NCBI RefSeq assembly: GCF_018417535.1
Contig: NZ_CP070979.1
Location: 1,255,568 to 1,319,567, forward strand
Length of the DNA stretch: 64,000 nucleotides
Direction: 5' to 3'
From: Burkholderia pyrrocinia
GTDB taxonomy: Bacteria > Pseudomonadota > Gammaproteobacteria > Burkholderiales > Burkholderiaceae
Numbering within the stretch: the stretch's first letter is position 1; the number at the start of each line of letters is the position of its first letter. A model generated the notes under the pieces. It ran no database searches. It saw nothing but the letters and a program-made list of their open reading frames with translations, and was not told where the DNA came from. The position numbers and the translations under genes were made by a program. Positions 61,760-64,000 of the stretch are shown piece after piece.

Positions 61760-64000
61760 ATGAAGAAGTTCCTGTCGTTTCTCGCATCGCGCCAATTCCT
61801 GGCGTTCCTCGCGCTCATCATCGTTGCGTTGATGATCTGGTTTCTCGGGCCATTCGTCGCGTTTGGCGGTCTCAAGCCCCTGGCCGGGGCCGGTATGCGC
61901 GTACTCCTGATCGCGCTGCTGCTGGCCGGCGTGCTGCTTTGCCTTGCGGGATTGCCGACGAGCGTCGTGTCTGTGGCGTTGCTGTGTCTGTTGATCTGGT
62001 ATGTGTCGCCACTGCTGTCGTTCGGACGCAGCGCACCGTTTGAGCCGGTTTCAGCTCGCCTGATCGCGATCGCTCTTGTGCTCGTGGTGTACCTCGTCTA
62101 CGGGATATTCAGTCTCTGGAAGAAGATGCGCGACGACGCGCGGTTCCTGGAGAAAGTGCTGCGAGCCGGCGGCAAGAAGGAGTCGTCACCTGCGGCGCCA
62201 CGATTGCAAAAGATTGAAGCAATCGTCGCGAGTGCGTTGTCGCGACTGAAGTCGATGCGCACCGGCGCTCGGGGGCCACGCAAGCTGCTCCAGGGCAAGC
62301 GCTACCTGTATGAACTGCCCTGGTACATCACACTTGGCTCGAACGGCTCGGGAAAAACGAGCGCATTGCTCAATGGCGGTCTCGCATTTCCGGTGGCGGA
62401 GCAGATGCTACGCGCAGCCGGGGAACGCTCGGATCGTGCTGCCTCGATGGACTGGTGGCTGACCAACGACGCGGTGTTGATTGACACGGCAGGGTATTAC
62501 ACGCGCCATGGCACCTCGATAATCGAAGACGTTGACGCCTCGGGTGTGAAATCGGACAAGCCGGCACCTGGTGTGCCTGGTGAGGATGGGTCTGGACAAC
62601 CGAAGCCGGAAGCAGGTGGTGACGTTGCGAATGGCGGTGTCTTGACCGAATCGCGGGCCGCGACGGCGCCGAAATCAAGCGCGAATGTCGTTGCGATTCG
62701 TGCCGACGCGGGCGACCCGAGGCAGGCTCTGGACCGCGCCGAATGGCTGGGCTTTCTCGGTATGCTGCGCCGGCATCGGCCTCGCGCGCCCATTAATGGC
62801 GCGCTGCTCACCGTCGATCTTGCGACGCTGGCGAGTGCGGACGAGCAGGCACGTATTGCCGAAGCGGTTGCATTGCGCGCGCGACTGACCGAGCTGCGCG
62901 ATGAACTGGGTATTCGGTTCCCGGTCTACCTCCTCGTGACGAAGATGGATCGCCTGACCGGGTTCACCGACTATTTCGGCACACTGACCTCGGAAGGTCG
63001 CGCGCAGACCTGGGGTTTTACGCTTCCGTACGGCGAGGAGACGGTTGTGAAGGAGGGGCTGCGTGCACGCTGCAACGATGAGCTTGCCCTGCTCGCGGAT
63101 CGGCTTGCCGGCTCGGTCGATATGCGCTTGCAGGACGAATACGATCCCGTAAAGCGTCGACGGCTCGTCGCGTTACCGGAAGAGTTTTCGGCGTTGGTCG
63201 GGCCGATGGTCGACCTGATTGACCGTGTGTTTCTCGACTCGCGTTATGACGACACCCAGTTGCATTCAACGCTGAGGGGCGTGTATTTCACGAGCTCGCA
63301 ACAACGCGGCGGCGAGTTCGTCGCCGAGCACCGTACGGTCGTACAACGTCTTGCGTCGAACCAGAAGCTGGCGTCCGTCGCACCGGCACGCCCGGAGGGC
63401 AGCCAGAGCTTTTTCTTGCACGATTTGCTGACTCGGGTGATCTTCCCGGAGGCCCATCTCGTTGTCCCCAACTTGCGTTGGGAATACCGCTTTCGGCTAC
63501 TGCGCCTGATCGGTCATGCACTTGCGTTGCTGCTGTTCGTCTGGCTCGCGCTGGGTTTGCGCGTGAGCTTCGGCAACAACAGCGACTATCTCGATGTGAT
63601 CGGCCGAAAGGTTCAGGCATTGGCGAGCCGGGTAACACAGCTCTACAAGGAGCCGAAACCTGAAGCGGTGCCCGATACGCTGACGGAAGCACGCTACCTG
63701 TCGGCTTTCCCGAACCTGGACCTGTCTGGTCCCGCCAGTACATGGCGCTATGGTCTTTACACTCCACCCGACATCGTGGCGGAAAGTCATCGCATCTACG
63801 ACGCGCTGGAGGACAATCTGCTGTTGCCGCAGATTGTGCGCCGGATGGAGGAGGTGATGTCGGGCGCTATTGCGGCCAAGGATGCAAAGACAGCCTACGA
63901 TGCGCTGCGCGCGTACCTGATGCTGTACGACACCGCGAAATTCAATGCTGCCGACGTCAAGGCGTGGGTGCTCGACGACTGGGCGAAAAACGACAGCGCA
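61760..64000 (+). CDS. tssM: T6SS membrane-complex protein TssM (IcmF), partial
   Basis: The first 747 residues of TssM; the gene continues past the window. Two or three N-terminal membrane segments (about 12-110) precede a cytoplasmic nucleotide-binding region with Walker A GSNGSGKT near 193-200 and WWLTNDAVLIDTAGYY near 233-248, as in IcmF family proteins. A further membrane segment follows near 585-605 and the periplasmic part begins. The ~30 residues near 255-310 are Gly/Pro-rich and probably a flexible linker. It starts 26 bases after tssL. Confidence 0.92.
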   Translation, partial: MKKFLSFLASRQFLAFLALIIVALMIWFLGPFVAFGGLKPLAGAGMRVLLIALLLAGVLLCLAGLPTSVVSVALLCLLIWYVSPLLSFGRSAPFEPVSARLIAIALVLVVYLVYGIFSLWKKMRDDARFLEKVLRAGGKKESSPAAPRLQKIEAIVASALSRLKSMRTGARGPRKLLQGKRYLYELPWYITLGSNGSGKTSALLNGGLAFPVAEQMLRAAGERSDRAASMDWWLTNDAVLIDTAGYYTRHGTSIIEDVDASGVKSDKPAPGVPGEDGSGQPKPEAGGDVANGGVLTESRAATAPKSSANVVAIRADAGDPRQALDRAEWLGFLGMLRRHRPRAPINGALLTVDLATLASADEQARIAEAVALRARLTELRDELGIRFPVYLLVTKMDRLTGFTDYFGTLTSEGRAQTWGFTLPYGEETVVKEGLRARCNDELALLADRLAGSVDMRLQDEYDPVKRRRLVALPEEFSALVGPMVDLIDRVFLDSRYDDTQLHSTLRGVYFTSSQQRGGEFVAEHRTVVQRLASNQKLASVAPARPEGSQSFFLHDLLTRVIFPEAHLVVPNLRWEYRFRLLRLIGHALALLLFVWLALGLRVSFGNNSDYLDVIGRKVQALASRVTQLYKEPKPEAVPDTLTEARYLSAFPNLDLSGPASTWRYGLYTPPDIVAESHRIYDALEDNLLLPQIVRRMEEVMSGAIAAKDAKTAYDALRAYLMLYDTAKFNAADVKAWVLDDWAKNDSA

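Overview
The window is high-GC DNA with Burkholderia-type genes throughout. The codon use, a Wzx/Wzy-type exopolysaccharide cluster, many LysR/AraC/IclR regulators and a type VI secretion system (T6SS) with TagJ and TagK-like accessory genes all fit Burkholderia, probably the cepacia complex. This is an inference from gene content; no rRNA or other species marker is present.

Layout. (1) 361-16606: one-directional polysaccharide operon with a sugar-phosphate transferase, phosphotyrosine phosphatase, Wza exporter, Wzc kinase, Wzx flippase, Wzy-like polymerase, four glycosyltransferases, a secreted DUF4838 protein and a polysaccharide pyruvyl transferase. Several genes overlap by ATGA or TGATG. 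An IclR regulator follows. (2) About 17.5-25.6 kb: sparse region with an outer-membrane protein, a His-rich small secreted protein, an AsmA protein, several unknown genes, a perfect ANR/FNR-type box and a receiver-domain relic. (3) 25640-30732: LysR regulator, short-chain dehydrogenase, MFS transporter and a split transketolase, a likely catabolic operon, ending directly on an IS3-family scar. (4) 31467-33679: two-component system. (5) 33708-43971: two AraC regulators flanking an acyl-CoA ligase, then acyl-CoA dehydrogenase, ETF-quinone oxidoreductase, thiolase and 3-hydroxyacyl-CoA dehydrogenase, i.e. fatty-acid beta-oxidation. A four-copy 26-bp tandem repeat lies between the second AraC gene and the dehydrogenase. 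(6) 44037-64000: T6SS locus, minus strand tagK-tagJ-tssE-tssF-tssG-tssA and plus strand tssH-tssB'...'vgrG-effector-immunity genes-PAAR-tssL-tssM (tssM runs off the window).

The most unusual part is the T6SS locus. tssB loses its 3' end and joins, out of frame, a vgrG that lacks its 5' end. tssC, hcp, tssJ and tssK are not seen in the window. Downstream of vgrG is a candidate effector with a transthyretin-like N-terminus, a peptidoglycan-binding-like segment and a metzincin zinc motif (HEIGHFLGLWH). It is followed by two near-identical signal-peptide proteins on an exact 1014-bp period, a decayed third copy, and a PAAR gene with an apparent one-base frameshift. This looks like an antibacterial effector/immunity island left in a partly dismantled T6SS locus.
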